DNA of 64,000 bases, taken from contig JAJDAT010000047.1 in assembly GCA_029261715.1 (NCBI GenBank), forward strand, positions 62,001 through 126,000, read 5' to 3'. The notes under the pieces were generated by a model. The model saw only the letters and a program-made list of their open reading frames with translations. It searched no databases and was not told where the DNA came from. The position numbers and the translations under genes were made by a program. This document shows, piece by piece, positions 37,318-47,378 of the stretch (its first letter is position 1; each line of letters starts with the position of its first letter). This DNA is from Nitrospinia bacterium. Its GTDB lineage: Bacteria > Nitrospinota > Nitrospinia > Nitrospinales > JAJDAT01.

Positions 37318-38040
37318 TCAATTATATTTCCCTAAAAAATCGTTGATCTTAATTTGAAAAAGATCTTTCAACATCCCTAAAGAATCTTGAACAATACGAA
37401 CGCGCGACTCAAGAACATTATGCCATTCTACAGGCGTCTCCGAAATTTTGAGATTTGACTTCTGAGCTAGATAAAGAAATTCTACATCAAAACTAAAACG
37501 ATCAATTCTCATTTTTTCAAATATTTTAGTGACTTTTTCTCTTCGAAAACATTTAAAACCGCATTGAGTGTCTATAAAGCCTTCTAGAACAATGATTTTT
37601 ACAAATTTATTAAACGCTCTACCCATGCCTTCTCTATACCATGCTTGTCTAATTGTTACGTTCGAATCTGGAAGAGAGCGGGATCCTATCGAGATATCAT
37701 ATCCATCTTGTATTAAAGGATATAGCTTAAAGAAATCTTGGATAGGTGTTGAAAAATCAGCGTCTGACAATAGGCAGATTTCACCTTTTGCGGCTAAAAC
37801 TCCTTGGCGGACAGCAAATCCTTTACCGCGATTTTTTGGAGCGCTTATCTTAACTAATCCTTCGTCGCCGAAATATTCCGAGGTTACTTCCAAAGTTTGG
37901 TCACTACTCCCATCATCAGATAAAATGACTTCCCATGTAAAATTTTGTTCTTCCAGGAACTTCCTTAATGCTGGGAGAGTACGAGGCAACCTGGATGCTT
38001 CATTGTAGGCGGGAATAATAATCGACAAAAATGGATTCAT
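37318..38040 (-). CDS. Family 2 glycosyltransferase (dolichyl/undecaprenyl-phosphate sugar synthase type)
   Basis: 240 aa GT-A fold: S-I-I-I-P-A-Y-N-E at the start, D-D-G-S-S-D-Q-T, the metal-binding D-A-D-F-S-T-P, and C-G-F-K-C-F. It resembles the ALG5-like group that makes polyprenyl-phosphate-glucose or -mannose, with no membrane domain. The start overlaps the upstream SDR stop by 4 bases (ATGA type), so translation is coupled. Confidence 0.85.
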   Translation of the reverse strand: MNPFLSIIIPAYNEASRLPRTLPALRKFLEEQNFTWEVILSDDGSSDQTLEVTSEYFGDEGLVKISAPKNRGKGFAVRQGVLAAKGEICLLSDADFSTPIQDFFKLYPLIQDGYDISIGSRSLPDSNVTIRQAWYREGMGRAFNKFVKIIVLEGFIDTQCGFKCFRREKVTKIFEKMRIDRFSFDVEFLYLAQKSNLKISETPVEWHNVLESRVRIVQDSLGMLKDLFQIKINDFLGKYN

Positions 38041-38777
38041 TGTAGTTGTTGTGGAAAAGTATAGCCTGGGTTAAGGGACTCTCCCCCGTCTATGAATAAA
38101 ATTTCTCCATTTACAAAAGAGTTTTCTATTAGATAGTTTAACCCATTAATTAGGTTTTCTGGCGAACCATGATTACCTGTTGGAACGTGTTTCGATTCTC
38201 TTTTTAAATAACTATCATCTTGGCCGGCTGGCGGAAGAATCAATCCCGGAGCAATTCCATTAACGCGTACCTGTGTCCCCCATTCAATAGCGGCGATGCG
38301 AGTTAAGTGAGCCAATCCTACTTTGGAAACCGAATAAGCGGCAAAGGTGGGCACGTTTCTGAGAATTCTTTCGTCGAGTATGTTGACGATCATTCCTTGG
38401 TTAATTTTTTTTTTATACTCTCTCATTAGAATGAATGGAGAGAATAGATTTATATGAAATGTGTCTAATAAATTTTGAGATTTGGTTTCTTCAATGTTTT
38501 CTTGGATGAAGTTAGCGGCTGAGTTAATTAATAAAGTGATATCAGAAAAGTCGTCTGATATTTTATTAAGGAGCTCTTCTACGTTTTCCATATTAGAAAA
38601 ATCGCAAGTATAGCCTTTAGATTTTACACCCATGCCATTCAATTGGTCTAAAACGGACTGAGCTTCGGGACGCATCTTACTAAAATGCAATGCGATGTCG
38701 TAGCCCTTACTTGCTAAATAAAGGGCAAACGATTTTCCTAGCCGAACGGCGCCTCCGGTAATAATTGCTGTAGGCAT
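38037..38777 (-). CDS. Short-chain dehydrogenase/reductase, pteridine-reductase-like
   Basis: 246 aa. The N-terminal A-I-I-T-G-G-A-V-R-L-G-K is the cofactor loop of pteridine reductase/FolM-like SDRs, with L-I-N-S-A-A-N-F and the catalytic Y-S-V-S-K. The Arg in the loop suggests NADPH. A dihydropteridine substrate is plausible from family likeness, not shown by context. It overlaps the glycosyltransferase gene by 4 bases. Confidence 0.85.
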   Translation of the reverse strand: MPTAIITGGAVRLGKSFALYLASKGYDIALHFSKMRPEAQSVLDQLNGMGVKSKGYTCDFSNMENVEELLNKISDDFSDITLLINSAANFIQENIEETKSQNLLDTFHINLFSPFILMREYKKKINQGMIVNILDERILRNVPTFAAYSVSKVGLAHLTRIAAIEWGTQVRVNGIAPGLILPPAGQDDSYLKRESKHVPTGNHGSPENLINGLNYLIENSFVNGEILFIDGGESLNPGYTFPQQLQ

Positions 38778-39003
38778 GGGTATTGGTTTTTTAATGATAT
38801 TGAAATAACGAACTGAAACTAATTTAACGTGAAAAGGAGTTCAAAATCTACTCAAATTTGGAGATGACCTTTCTTTCACTTTGTAATCGGACCTAAGATT
38901 AACTAAATTAAAAATAGAAAACAAAACGGTTTGCGATGTTGCTTGAACTACGGCTATGAGATTGATAATATGACTAAAACTTGAGTGAATTGGAGAACAA
39001 ACA

Positions 39004-39522
39004 ATGCAAGATTCGTCCAAAAAAGTAGTCAACATAGCTATTTTAACTGTGTCCGACACTAGAACCGAAGAAGATGATAAGTCTGGAAATATATTGGCGG
39101 AGCGAGTTAAAGAAGCCGGTCATAATTTGATAGATAAGCGCATAATTACCGACGACATTGATAAAATTCAAGGAGTTTTAAAGGAATGGATCAACAATCC
39201 CGATGTAGACGCGATTGTTTCTACGGGAGGAACTGGAGTTACAGGGCGCGACGTAACGCCGGAAGCTTTTGAGGGGGTGTATGACAAGGCCATTCCTGGG
39301 TTTGGAGAACTTTTTAGAATGTTGAGTTATCAAAATATAAAGACTTCCACCATTCAATCACGCGCTACGGGAGGCGTTGCCAACGGCACAATGATGTTTG
39401 CTCTGCCAGGGTCTACAGGAGCATGTAAAGACGGTTGGGATCAAATTATAGTCCATCAACTTAATAGCGAACATAAGCCATGCAATTTGGTCGAATTAAT
39501 GCCCAGGATGCTTGAAAAATAG
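39004..39522 (+). CDS. moaB: Molybdenum cofactor biosynthesis protein B
   Basis: 172 aa MoaB/Mog fold: I-L-T-V-S-D-T-R, E-D-K/D-S-G, V-S-T-G-G-T-G-V-T-G-R-D and A-L-P-G-S-T-G-A. It adenylylates or binds molybdopterin in cofactor synthesis. It stands 226 bp from the divergent SDR gene and 51 bp before rluD. A molybdenum cofactor need fits the haem-b gamma-type subunit at 12796, but no molybdoenzyme is in the window. Confidence 0.93.
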   Translation: MQDSSKKVVNIAILTVSDTRTEEDDKSGNILAERVKEAGHNLIDKRIITDDIDKIQGVLKEWINNPDVDAIVSTGGTGVTGRDVTPEAFEGVYDKAIPGFGELFRMLSYQNIKTSTIQSRATGGVANGTMMFALPGSTGACKDGWDQIIVHQLNSEHKPCNLVELMPRMLEK

Positions 39523-39573
39523 ATTTTTTTTAAGCGCTGCTGAGTTTGGTTTTTAGCATCGCTATCCAAATAA

Positions 39574-40482
39574 ATGCAAGACTATGAATTCTTAATTGAC
39601 GAAACTCGCTTAAATAGTCGATTGGATGTATTTCTGACCGATGAACTCCCAGATTTTAGCCGATCTTATCTCAAAAAATTAATTGACGGTAGTTTGGTAA
39701 CTGTCAATGGCGCTTGTGCAAAGCCTAATTACAAACTCAAACTTGGGGATTCTATTGAGGTAGCAGTCCCCGATCCTATTCCTTTAGAAGTTCAACCAGA
39801 GCCAATCCCAATACACGTGGTTTTTGAGGATGAATCCATTTTGGTCATCGACAAACCTGCCGGAATGGTGGTACATCCTGCTCCCGGTAACTATACCGGC
39901 ACTTTAGTAAATGCAGTTTTGAATCATTGTTCAGATCTTTCAGGAATTGGAGGGGTTGAAAGGCCCGGGATTGTCCATCGGTTGGATAAGGATACTTCAG
40001 GACTGATTGTTGTCGCTAAAAACGATAAGGCTTTACAATCTTTAACAAAACAATTTAAAGACCGAATTGTGAAAAAACAGTATCTTGCTTTAGCTAGAGG
40101 GATCTTAAGAAAACGCTCTGGAATAATTAACGCTCCAATTGGCAGGCATAAAATAAATAGAAAAAAGATGGCTGTTGATATTCAATCGGGTCGGGAATCG
40201 ATTACCCATTATGAAACTGTTGAACAGTTTAAGCTGTTCGCGTTTTTAAGACTATTCCCTAAAACTGGGCGGACTCATCAAATTAGGGTGCATTTATCAC
40301 ATATCGGCAACCCAATTTTATGCGACAAGCTTTATAGTGGAACTAGTTCAAACTCTTTAATTAAAACTCTTACTCGCCAAGCTCTCCACGCTCACAAGCT
40401 AGAATTTCAACATCCCTGTTCGGGACGAACTGTCGAATTTGAGTCCCCTTTGCCCAAAGATATTGCTTCTTTAATGAATTAA
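39574..40482 (+). CDS. rluD: Pseudouridine synthase RluD
   Basis: 302 aa. S4 RNA-binding domain (about 12-75; R-L-D-V-F-L-T-D, S-R-S-Y-L-K-K-L-I), then the RluA-type catalytic domain with the active-site Asp in H-R-L-D-K-D-T-S-G, and G-R-T-H-Q-I-R-V-H. It would modify uridines in helix 69 of 23S rRNA, by family knowledge. It is 16 bp from rodA, so probably co-transcribed. Confidence 0.95.
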   Translation: MQDYEFLIDETRLNSRLDVFLTDELPDFSRSYLKKLIDGSLVTVNGACAKPNYKLKLGDSIEVAVPDPIPLEVQPEPIPIHVVFEDESILVIDKPAGMVVHPAPGNYTGTLVNAVLNHCSDLSGIGGVERPGIVHRLDKDTSGLIVVAKNDKALQSLTKQFKDRIVKKQYLALARGILRKRSGIINAPIGRHKINRKKMAVDIQSGRESITHYETVEQFKLFAFLRLFPKTGRTHQIRVHLSHIGNPILCDKLYSGTSSNSLIKTLTRQALHAHKLEFQHPCSGRTVEFESPLPKDIASLMN

Positions 40483-40498
40483 GGAATAACAAAACAAG

Positions 40499-41596
40499 AT
40501 GAACCGAAAAATGTTTTCAAATTTTAACTGGATTTATTTTTCTGTCATCCTATTGATTTCAATTTTGGGTGTAGTGATTATCTACAGCGCGAATCATGGG
40601 AGACCCGAGGAGTTTTTTAGAAGTCTTTATATTAAGCAGATTTTTAGAATTTGTTTAGGTTTAGCTGTTATGTTATTTGCTATTTTTGTCGACTACCGTT
40701 TTTGGGGCAGGAATGCTTACTTTATTTACGCCGTCATTATTATTTTTCTTGTTTGGACATTATTTTTTGGAAATATTGCTTCTGGCGCTCGCCGTTGGAT
40801 AAGAGTTGGTCCACTTATCTTGCAGGTATCGGAGTTTGCTAAGTTTGCGTTAATTATTGTTTTGGCCCAGTATTACGCTAAGAAAAATCATGATGGAAAA
40901 TATAAATTAGTAAATTTAATCATTCCAGCGATTTATACAGGAATCATCTGTTTCCTTATCTCATTACAGCCTGATTTGGGAACTGCGATGATCATCCTTT
41001 TTGTATTTGGTATTTTTGTTTTAGCTTCAGAAATGTATACCGCAACCCTGATTAAGCTATTTTGCGTGGGATTGGTTTCTATTCCTATGCTTTGGTTTAT
41101 CCTCAAGGACTACCAGAAAACTCGTGTATTAACGCTATTTAATCCTGAGTTAGATCCTTTAGGAGCGGGATATCATGCCATTCAGTCTAAAATTGCTATA
41201 GGGTCAGGAGGATTTGGCGGACAGGGTTTGTTTGCAGGATCTCAAAGTCGTTTAAATTTTCTTCCTGAGAAACACACCGATTTTATTTTTAGCGTATTTG
41301 CGGAAGAAACGGGATTCCTAGGAGTTACCGTTCTTTTGATCTTATACATTTATATTATATTGAAAGGTTTGAATATAGCCTATAAAGCTGCCGATCGATT
41401 TGGATTATTTCTTGCCCTTGGAATTATAGGTTCTATAGCATTTTATATAATTGTTAATATTGGCATGACAATAGGATTGTTTCCTATTACAGGAATTCCC
41501 CTGCCTCTCCTAAGCTATGGGGGCTCCTCTCTTATTTCCACATATTTTGCTTTTGGTTTGTTGTTGAATATTGAGATGAGGCGAGAGGTAAGGTGA
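40499..41596 (+). CDS. rodA: Peptidoglycan glycosyltransferase RodA (SEDS family)
   Basis: 365 aa, about ten membrane segments. SEDS marks: S-L-Q-P-D-L-G-T-A, the catalytic Asp in E-K-H-T-D-F-I-F-S-V, and the C-terminal P-L-L-S-Y-G-G-S-S-L. RodA polymerises glycan strands in cell elongation, so the cell is probably rod-shaped or curved. It lacks mreBCD or pbp2 neighbours here; the operon partner is rluD. Confidence 0.95.
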   Translation: MNRKMFSNFNWIYFSVILLISILGVVIIYSANHGRPEEFFRSLYIKQIFRICLGLAVMLFAIFVDYRFWGRNAYFIYAVIIIFLVWTLFFGNIASGARRWIRVGPLILQVSEFAKFALIIVLAQYYAKKNHDGKYKLVNLIIPAIYTGIICFLISLQPDLGTAMIILFVFGIFVLASEMYTATLIKLFCVGLVSIPMLWFILKDYQKTRVLTLFNPELDPLGAGYHAIQSKIAIGSGGFGGQGLFAGSQSRLNFLPEKHTDFIFSVFAEETGFLGVTVLLILYIYIILKGLNIAYKAADRFGLFLALGIIGSIAFYIIVNIGMTIGLFPITGIPLPLLSYGGSSLISTYFAFGLLLNIEMRREVR

Positions 41597-41871
41597 ATTA
41601 TTCCCATATTTCAATTAGTTTACCGTGAAGGTATTTTAAAATAATGTTATAATTTCGACAACCTACCGTTTTGAAGAATACAGGTTGTTGAAGAGAATTT
41701 ATAGTGATTGCCCGCGTTTTCGCATTTGCTTTCGTTATACATTTGGCTTGGTTTTATACATTTGTATGAAATGGTCAAATTCGAAAAAATAACGTTGGCG
41801 TTTTATTAACGCGATGAAAGGCAGTCTAAGTTTAATAAAAAGTTAAAAACCCTTTATGAGTGTATCGAATT

Positions 41872-43410
41872 ATGGCTTCAGAAATTGTCATAAATTCGAA
41901 TAATCGTGAGATTCGTGTAGCCTTATTGGAAAACAACCTATTGGCTGAGTTGTTTATTGAGCATAAGGCGAACCGTGGGATTGTGGGCAATGTTTATCTG
42001 GGGAAAGTTATCCGAGTTCTTCCAGGGATGCAGGTTGCTTTTGTAAACATTGGTCTTGAAAAAGCGGGATTTCTATACGTTGGCGATATCGATACTATCG
42101 ATCTTCTCGGTATAGAACATGAAGACAATGAAGAGCATCCTCAAGATTTGAACGACGATGAAGTAGAAGACGATCAAGAAAAACCATTTCGTCAAGCTAA
42201 TTTAGGCGTCCCCATTCAAGATATCTTGAAAGAAGGTCAAGAACTCATGGTGCAAGTGGCAAAGAATCCCATGGGTACGAAAGGTCCTCGTCTAACCTCC
42301 TATATCACTCTTCCCGGAAGGCATATTGTATATATGCCAACTATGCGACAAATCAGCGTTTCTAGAAGAATTGAAGATGAAGAAGAAAAAGAGCGATTAA
42401 AAAACTTAATTGCCGAGGTTGGAAGGCCAGGTGAAGGTTATATAGTAAGAACCGCTGGGGAAGGACGAATTAAAGAAGACTTTATTTCTGATGTAGAGTT
42501 TCTTCATCGTCTTTGGGAAAATATCAAAGATAAATCCGAGCGAGTTGCAGCTCCATATTTATTATATGAAGATTTAAATTTAATTGTTCGATCGATAAGA
42601 GATTTGTTTAACCAAGACGTTAGAGGACTAGTTATCGATTCGAAGCCAGACTATCAAAAGTGTCTGGAGTTTTGTTCCGCCTACATGCCCCATCTGATCG
42701 AAAAAATTGAATTATATGACGATAAAATTCCCATTTTTGATCATTATGGAATCGAAATGGAAATCAGCCGCGCGATTGGACGGAAGATTTGGCTGAAATC
42801 AGGCGGCTATATTTCTATTGATCAGACTGAAGCCTTAATGGCGATAGATGTAAACACGGGTAAATTTGTAGGACATAGCGATCCTGAAGAAACAATATTA
42901 AAAACTAATTTAGAAGCTGTTAAAGAAATTGTTTATCAGCTTAGATTGAGGAATATAGGCGGTATTATTATTGTCGATTTCATCGACATGGCTAAAGAAA
43001 GTAGTAAAGAAACAGTATGGTCGGCTTTAACTCAAGCTTTGAAATCCGACCGGTATAGAACTAGAATTTTAAAAATTTCTGAAATTGGCTTAGTTGAGAT
43101 GACCCGTAAACGGGTTCGAGAGAGTATAAGTCAAACATTGTGCGACCCTTGCTCTTATTGCGAAGGGAAAGGATATATTAAATCTCCTACTACGACTTGC
43201 TACGAGATTTTTAGAAATATCCAAAGAACTGCTGGAGAAAACTTAGATAAAAAAAAGGTGACAGTTCAAGTTCATTCCACTGTCTATGATTTGATATTGG
43301 AAGAAGAAAATGGCTTTTTAGATGAAATGGGCGCCCAGTTCAACCTTCAGATAGCCATTGAAATAAACCCTAAATTACATCAAGAAAACTACACGGTAAA
43401 TTTTGAGTAA
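41872..43410 (+). CDS. rng: Ribonuclease G (RNase E/G family)
   Basis: 512 aa from the ATG at 41872 (M-A-S-E-I-V-I-N); a GTG four codons upstream is less likely. An S1 domain (about 35-125; G-N-V-Y-L-G-K-V) carries an Asp/Glu-rich insert (residues about 80-110). Catalytic Asp residues lie in A-I-D-V-N-T-G-K and V-D-F-I-D-M. A zinc-link-like C-D-P-C-S-Y-C-E-G-K-G follows. It processes rRNA and mRNA 5' ends. It lacks the long C-terminal scaffold of RNase E, so RNase G is the better name. Confidence 0.92.
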   Translation: MASEIVINSNNREIRVALLENNLLAELFIEHKANRGIVGNVYLGKVIRVLPGMQVAFVNIGLEKAGFLYVGDIDTIDLLGIEHEDNEEHPQDLNDDEVEDDQEKPFRQANLGVPIQDILKEGQELMVQVAKNPMGTKGPRLTSYITLPGRHIVYMPTMRQISVSRRIEDEEEKERLKNLIAEVGRPGEGYIVRTAGEGRIKEDFISDVEFLHRLWENIKDKSERVAAPYLLYEDLNLIVRSIRDLFNQDVRGLVIDSKPDYQKCLEFCSAYMPHLIEKIELYDDKIPIFDHYGIEMEISRAIGRKIWLKSGGYISIDQTEALMAIDVNTGKFVGHSDPEETILKTNLEAVKEIVYQLRLRNIGGIIIVDFIDMAKESSKETVWSALTQALKSDRYRTRILKISEIGLVEMTRKRVRESISQTLCDPCSYCEGKGYIKSPTTTCYEIFRNIQRTAGENLDKKKVTVQVHSTVYDLILEEENGFLDEMGAQFNLQIAIEINPKLHQENYTVNFE

Positions 43411-43570
43411 TTGAATTTAAAAATTTTATCGAGAGTTTCCTGATGCCTGCCGCTGGTAATTTTGAATTGATTGGTTTGAATAGTCCATTTTTATACCCAA
43501 ACTATTTGCAAAGTGGATCGATTAGAGTTGGTTCTTAATGTTAACTCTAATAAATATTTTCTTTCTTTAA

Positions 43571-44992
43571 GTGGCTGCAATGTTTGGGTTCGACCAAAAT
43601 CAACAAAAAGCTCTTCATCTGACATGGTTTGCCTTTTTTTTAACTTTTTTTGCATGGTTTAATTTAGCGCCGTTTAATTCAACGTTGGTTTTAGTTTTAG
43701 GATTTACGGAGACTCAAATTAAAGTTTTGATGATTGCGAATGTTGCGCTGACTATTCCCGCCAGAATTTTTATTGGCCCTTTGGTGGATCGTTTTGGGCC
43801 TCGGCTTGTGTTTGCAATATTGCTGCTATTTTCATCTTGTTCCTGTTTTATTTTTGCTCAATCAAGCTCATTTTTTTGGGTTTTTGTTTCTCGGCTGCTT
43901 ATGGGAATTTCTGGAGCTGGGTTTGTTGTGGGAATTAGAATGATATCCGAATGGTTCCCTGAAAGAAAGATGGGAATAGCTCAAGGGATTTATGGCGGTT
44001 GGGGGAATTCTGGAGCGGCGGCTTCGGCATTTTTATTACCGTGGGTAGCTTCCTTTTTTGAGTTAGAAGGAGGTTGGAGAATTGCTTCTTACCTTTCTGG
44101 GATTTTATGTTTTGGTTGGGCTTGTGTTTATTATTTCAGCGCTAAAGAAAAACGTAATCGGAATTTATTAGAAGAAAAACATGAAACGCTTCGGCCGTCT
44201 TCAAAACAGGATAAATGGCTTTTTACAATTTTGATGACTCCAGCTTATATTGCTATGGCTACAGCTGTTTGGAAGTTGTCAATTTCAGCTTCTTTTAGCT
44301 TTGAATATCCGGTGTTTTTAACAATTTTATGTTTTCTTACCTTGGCGTATTTTTTTCATATTTCAAAGTTTTGGAAAAGTAATTCGAATGTTAATTTTGA
44401 ATCCTCAGATCAAAACGGTCAATTTAGAAACTTAACGGTTTTAAGTTTAGTATATGCCCTTACTTTTGGATCACAATTAGCGGTTATTTCTTTCTTCCCT
44501 CAGTTTTTGCAAAATACGTTTGGCCTTTCAACAGTTCAAGCCGGTATATGGGGAGCAAGTTTTGCTTTTATGAATGTTTTTGCTCGTCCTGCAGGAGGTT
44601 GGTTTTCGGATATTTGGGGCAGAAAGAGAACGCTCGTTTTTCTTATTTTTGGAATTTTAATATGTTATAAGCTTATGGGCGATATTGACCTTAGTTGGTC
44701 TTTAGAACGCGCCATCATCGTTTCGATTACTTGTTCAGTTTTTTTGCAAGCTGGAAGCGGAGCTTGCTTTGCTATTGCGCCAGTGATAAATAAAAATGCC
44801 GCTGGACAAATAGCGGGGATCATTGGAGCTTATGGCAATATTGGGGCGGTGGGATTTTTGATAGCTTTTAGTTTTATTGACGAAAGTTCTTTTTTCTATA
44901 TGCTCAGCGGAGTTGCTGTTTTAGTCTTTTGTTCTTTATATTTTTTAGATTCGTTTAGTGAAAACGAGTCATTACTTTTTCAAAAAACATAA
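43571..44992 (+). CDS. MFS transporter of the NarK/NNP nitrate-nitrite porter family
   Basis: 473 aa, twelve predicted membrane segments. The family signature G-x-x-x-G-W-G-N-S-G-A-A-A-S-A-F in helix 5 and a second G-A-Y-G-N-I-G-A-V-G in the C-terminal half match nitrate/nitrite porters, as does the F-F-A-W-F-N-x-A-P start. Substrate specificity (nitrate uptake, nitrite export, or both) cannot be read from sequence. No nitrate reductase or nitrite oxidoreductase genes are in the window. The frame begins at a GTG; an ATG three codons in (43580) is equally plausible, and neither has a clear RBS. Confidence 0.85.
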   Translation: MAAMFGFDQNQQKALHLTWFAFFLTFFAWFNLAPFNSTLVLVLGFTETQIKVLMIANVALTIPARIFIGPLVDRFGPRLVFAILLLFSSCSCFIFAQSSSFFWVFVSRLLMGISGAGFVVGIRMISEWFPERKMGIAQGIYGGWGNSGAAASAFLLPWVASFFELEGGWRIASYLSGILCFGWACVYYFSAKEKRNRNLLEEKHETLRPSSKQDKWLFTILMTPAYIAMATAVWKLSISASFSFEYPVFLTILCFLTLAYFFHISKFWKSNSNVNFESSDQNGQFRNLTVLSLVYALTFGSQLAVISFFPQFLQNTFGLSTVQAGIWGASFAFMNVFARPAGGWFSDIWGRKRTLVFLIFGILICYKLMGDIDLSWSLERAIIVSITCSVFLQAGSGACFAIAPVINKNAAGQIAGIIGAYGNIGAVGFLIAFSFIDESSFFYMLSGVAVLVFCSLYFLDSFSENESLLFQKT

Positions 44993-44998
44993 ATGAAG

Positions 44999-45032
44999 GA
45001 AGTTTTTAAAAAACTCGACTATTAAAAACTTC
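44999..45032. repeat. 11-bp perfect inverted repeat between NarK-like and ychF genes
   Basis: GAAGTTTTTAA and TTAAAAACTTC face each other across a 12-base loop, starting 7 bp after the NarK-like stop. It could end that transcript or be a processing site; no T run follows on the + strand. Confidence 0.4.
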
Positions 45033-45068
45033 TTCAGTTGTTACTAGAAAATTTTTAGGAAAATCATT

Positions 45069-46169
45069 ATGGGATTTAATTGTGGAATTGTTGGGCTTCC
45101 AAATGTTGGTAAATCGACTATTTTTAACGCATTAACTAGAGCTGGCGCCGAATCGTCAAATTATCCTTTTACAACGATAGAGCCTAACGTTGGAGTTGTT
45201 TCCGTTCCAGACTCCAGATTGGATAAAATTTCGGAAATAATGCCCGCTAAAAAGGTAGTTTTTACTAACATGCAGTTTGTAGATATCGCTGGTTTAGTGA
45301 AAGGAGCGTCCAAAGGAGAAGGTTTGGGCAATAAGTTTTTAGGCCACATAAGAGAAGTACGAGCAATTGCCCATGTAGTTCGGTGTTTTGAGGATGGAAA
45401 CATAACGCATGTAAGTGGCAAAGTTGATCCGATTTCAGATGTTGAAACAATCGATACAGAGTTAGGGATTTCTGATTTAGAGTCCTTACAAAAAAGAAAA
45501 CAAAAAGTGGAGAAACTTGCTAAATCTGGAAATAAAGAAGCCCGATTTGAGATGGAATGCTTATCTAAACTTATAGAAACAGTTAATTTAGGTAGACCCA
45601 TTCGATCTTTAGACTTAGATAGCGAGGCCGAAGTTGATTTTGTCCAATCGTTAAATTTAATTACGTCAAAACCTGTTTTATATGTTTGCAATACGATTGA
45701 CCCCTCGGAATCTGAAAATGATCATGTTAAAAAAGTTCAGGAGAGGGCAGATGCAGAAGGAGCTCAACTCGTTACAATCTCTGGGAAGCTTGAAGGAGAG
45801 ATTATGGAAATTGAAGATCCCGAAGAACGTGATGTTTTTTTAGAAGAAATGGGACTCGATGAACCAGGATTGAACAGAGTAATTAGAGCTGGATACGATT
45901 TGTTGGGCTTGTCGACTTTTTTTACGGCAGGCGGCGGCAAAGAAAATAGAGCATGGACAATCCGAAAAGAGGCGAAAGCGCCGCAGGCGGCGGGAGCAAT
46001 TCATACCGATTTTGAAAAAGGCTTTATCCGAGCCCAGGTCTATCACTATGACGATTTAATAGAGCTGAAGTCTGAAAATGCCGTTAAAGAAGCAGGGTTG
46101 CTTCGTTCAGAAGGAAAAGAATATAAAGTTAAAGACGGCGATATAATAGAATTTCTTTTTAACGTTTAA
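45069..46169 (+). CDS. ychF: Ribosome-binding ATPase YchF
   Basis: 366 aa Obg-class P-loop protein. G1 G-L-P-N-V-G-K-S-T, G3 D-I-A-G-L-V-K-G-A, an N-T-I-D at G4, a coiled-coil region in the middle and a C-terminal TGS domain ending I-I-E-F-L-F-N-V. YchF prefers ATP over GTP and binds the ribosome. Its stop is 14 bp from the convergent MBL-hydrolase stop. Confidence 0.97.
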   Translation: MGFNCGIVGLPNVGKSTIFNALTRAGAESSNYPFTTIEPNVGVVSVPDSRLDKISEIMPAKKVVFTNMQFVDIAGLVKGASKGEGLGNKFLGHIREVRAIAHVVRCFEDGNITHVSGKVDPISDVETIDTELGISDLESLQKRKQKVEKLAKSGNKEARFEMECLSKLIETVNLGRPIRSLDLDSEAEVDFVQSLNLITSKPVLYVCNTIDPSESENDHVKKVQERADAEGAQLVTISGKLEGEIMEIEDPEERDVFLEEMGLDEPGLNRVIRAGYDLLGLSTFFTAGGGKENRAWTIRKEAKAPQAAGAIHTDFEKGFIRAQVYHYDDLIELKSENAVKEAGLLRSEGKEYKVKDGDIIEFLFNV

Positions 46170-46183
46170 AGAAGGTTTTAAGC

Positions 46184-47173
46184 TTACGAATTTTCAGGGT
46201 CTAAAAAATCCAAAGTCAAACCTTCGTAAGCAAAAAACATTTCAAGGTTATTGTCTGGTTCTACTTCGGTAACATAGTCCTGAGTTTCCTTTAAAAGTTC
46301 AGCTAATTTGAAATCGTCATAATTTGGTTCGTGGTGATAGAACGCTAGCTTTTTAATATTAGCTTCTAGGGCAATATCTGCGCCGATTATTGTGGAGCTA
46401 TGCCCCCAATCTTTCTTTTCTTCCATTCCTTCAATAAAAGTATACTGAGAGTCAAAAATTAACATGTCGGCGTCTTTAAAAAACGCAACTTCTTCTTTGA
46501 ATTTGCCGCGACCAAAATCTCTGTACTCTGCATCTGTTGCGTAAACTATAGATTTGCCTTTATAGTCAACTCTAAAAGAAAATGAGTCTCCAGGATGATA
46601 GTTTAATTTCCAGGTAATTTTTACATCGTCAAACTCTAGAGATTCAGTTTCTTCCAATTGAACGATATTTATATCTGCTTCGAAAGATTCAAATGAGACT
46701 GGGAAATGGTCTTCTTCTTGTTGGTATTCAAGTCTACCGGCAAGGTCGTTATGGGCTCCGTAAATAGTGAATTTGTTACCGGCAATAAAGAACGGATTGA
46801 AGAATGGTATACCCATTATGTGATCCCAATGTGTATGAGAAATAAAAATATGAGCTTCTCCTTTACCTTTTCCAAACTCTTGTTCTAGCCACTCTAGTCC
46901 CAGTATCCTCATACCCGTTCCCGCGTCAAAAACTAAATTATGGCCTCCAACTTCTACTAAAACGCAAGACGAGTTGCCGCCATAACATCCCTTAATTTCT
47001 AGAGGTAAACTTTGTATAAAGTTTTTACGGGATTCGGCATTTTCCAAATCTTTTGGTTCTATTAAGTCTATAGCTTTCGAAAGTTTTTCCTCAATTTGTT
47101 GAGACGAAGCTGGTGTTGGAATGGAGCCTCTTACGCCTTTGAAAGTTGTTCTGAAAGTGTTTGAAGTCATCAA
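46184..47173 (-). CDS. Metallo-beta-lactamase-fold hydrolase
   Basis: 329 aa. Metal motif H-T-H-W-D-H near residue 115, with later Asp and His ligands (Y-A-T-D-A-E-Y, F-Y-H-H-E-P). The N-terminal R-G-S-I-P-T-P segment and the G-N-S-S-C-V-L-V motif resemble the PhnP/RNase Z-like/c-AMP phosphodiesterase groups that hydrolyse phosphodiesters. The real substrate is unknown. It is convergent with ychF. Confidence 0.85.
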   Translation of the reverse strand: MMTSNTFRTTFKGVRGSIPTPASSQQIEEKLSKAIDLIEPKDLENAESRKNFIQSLPLEIKGCYGGNSSCVLVEVGGHNLVFDAGTGMRILGLEWLEQEFGKGKGEAHIFISHTHWDHIMGIPFFNPFFIAGNKFTIYGAHNDLAGRLEYQQEEDHFPVSFESFEADINIVQLEETESLEFDDVKITWKLNYHPGDSFSFRVDYKGKSIVYATDAEYRDFGRGKFKEEVAFFKDADMLIFDSQYTFIEGMEEKKDWGHSSTIIGADIALEANIKKLAFYHHEPNYDDFKLAELLKETQDYVTEVEPDNNLEMFFAYEGLTLDFLDPENS

Positions 47174-47378
47174 TAGGTTTCTCGTTTATTGGTTTATCAA
47201 GCGGTTTACTCAGACTAAAGTTTTAATGCTTAAGTTGACAAAGACTTATTTAAGTTAAGTAGGAGAAAATATTCTTGATTGAACGTTGGTTTAGCGAGTT
47301 TTTGAATTTTTTACTTTATGGGTTCAGTTTCAAAGAAATGAAGGTATTGATTTTTCTGGAGAGAAGTTCCTAATACAT

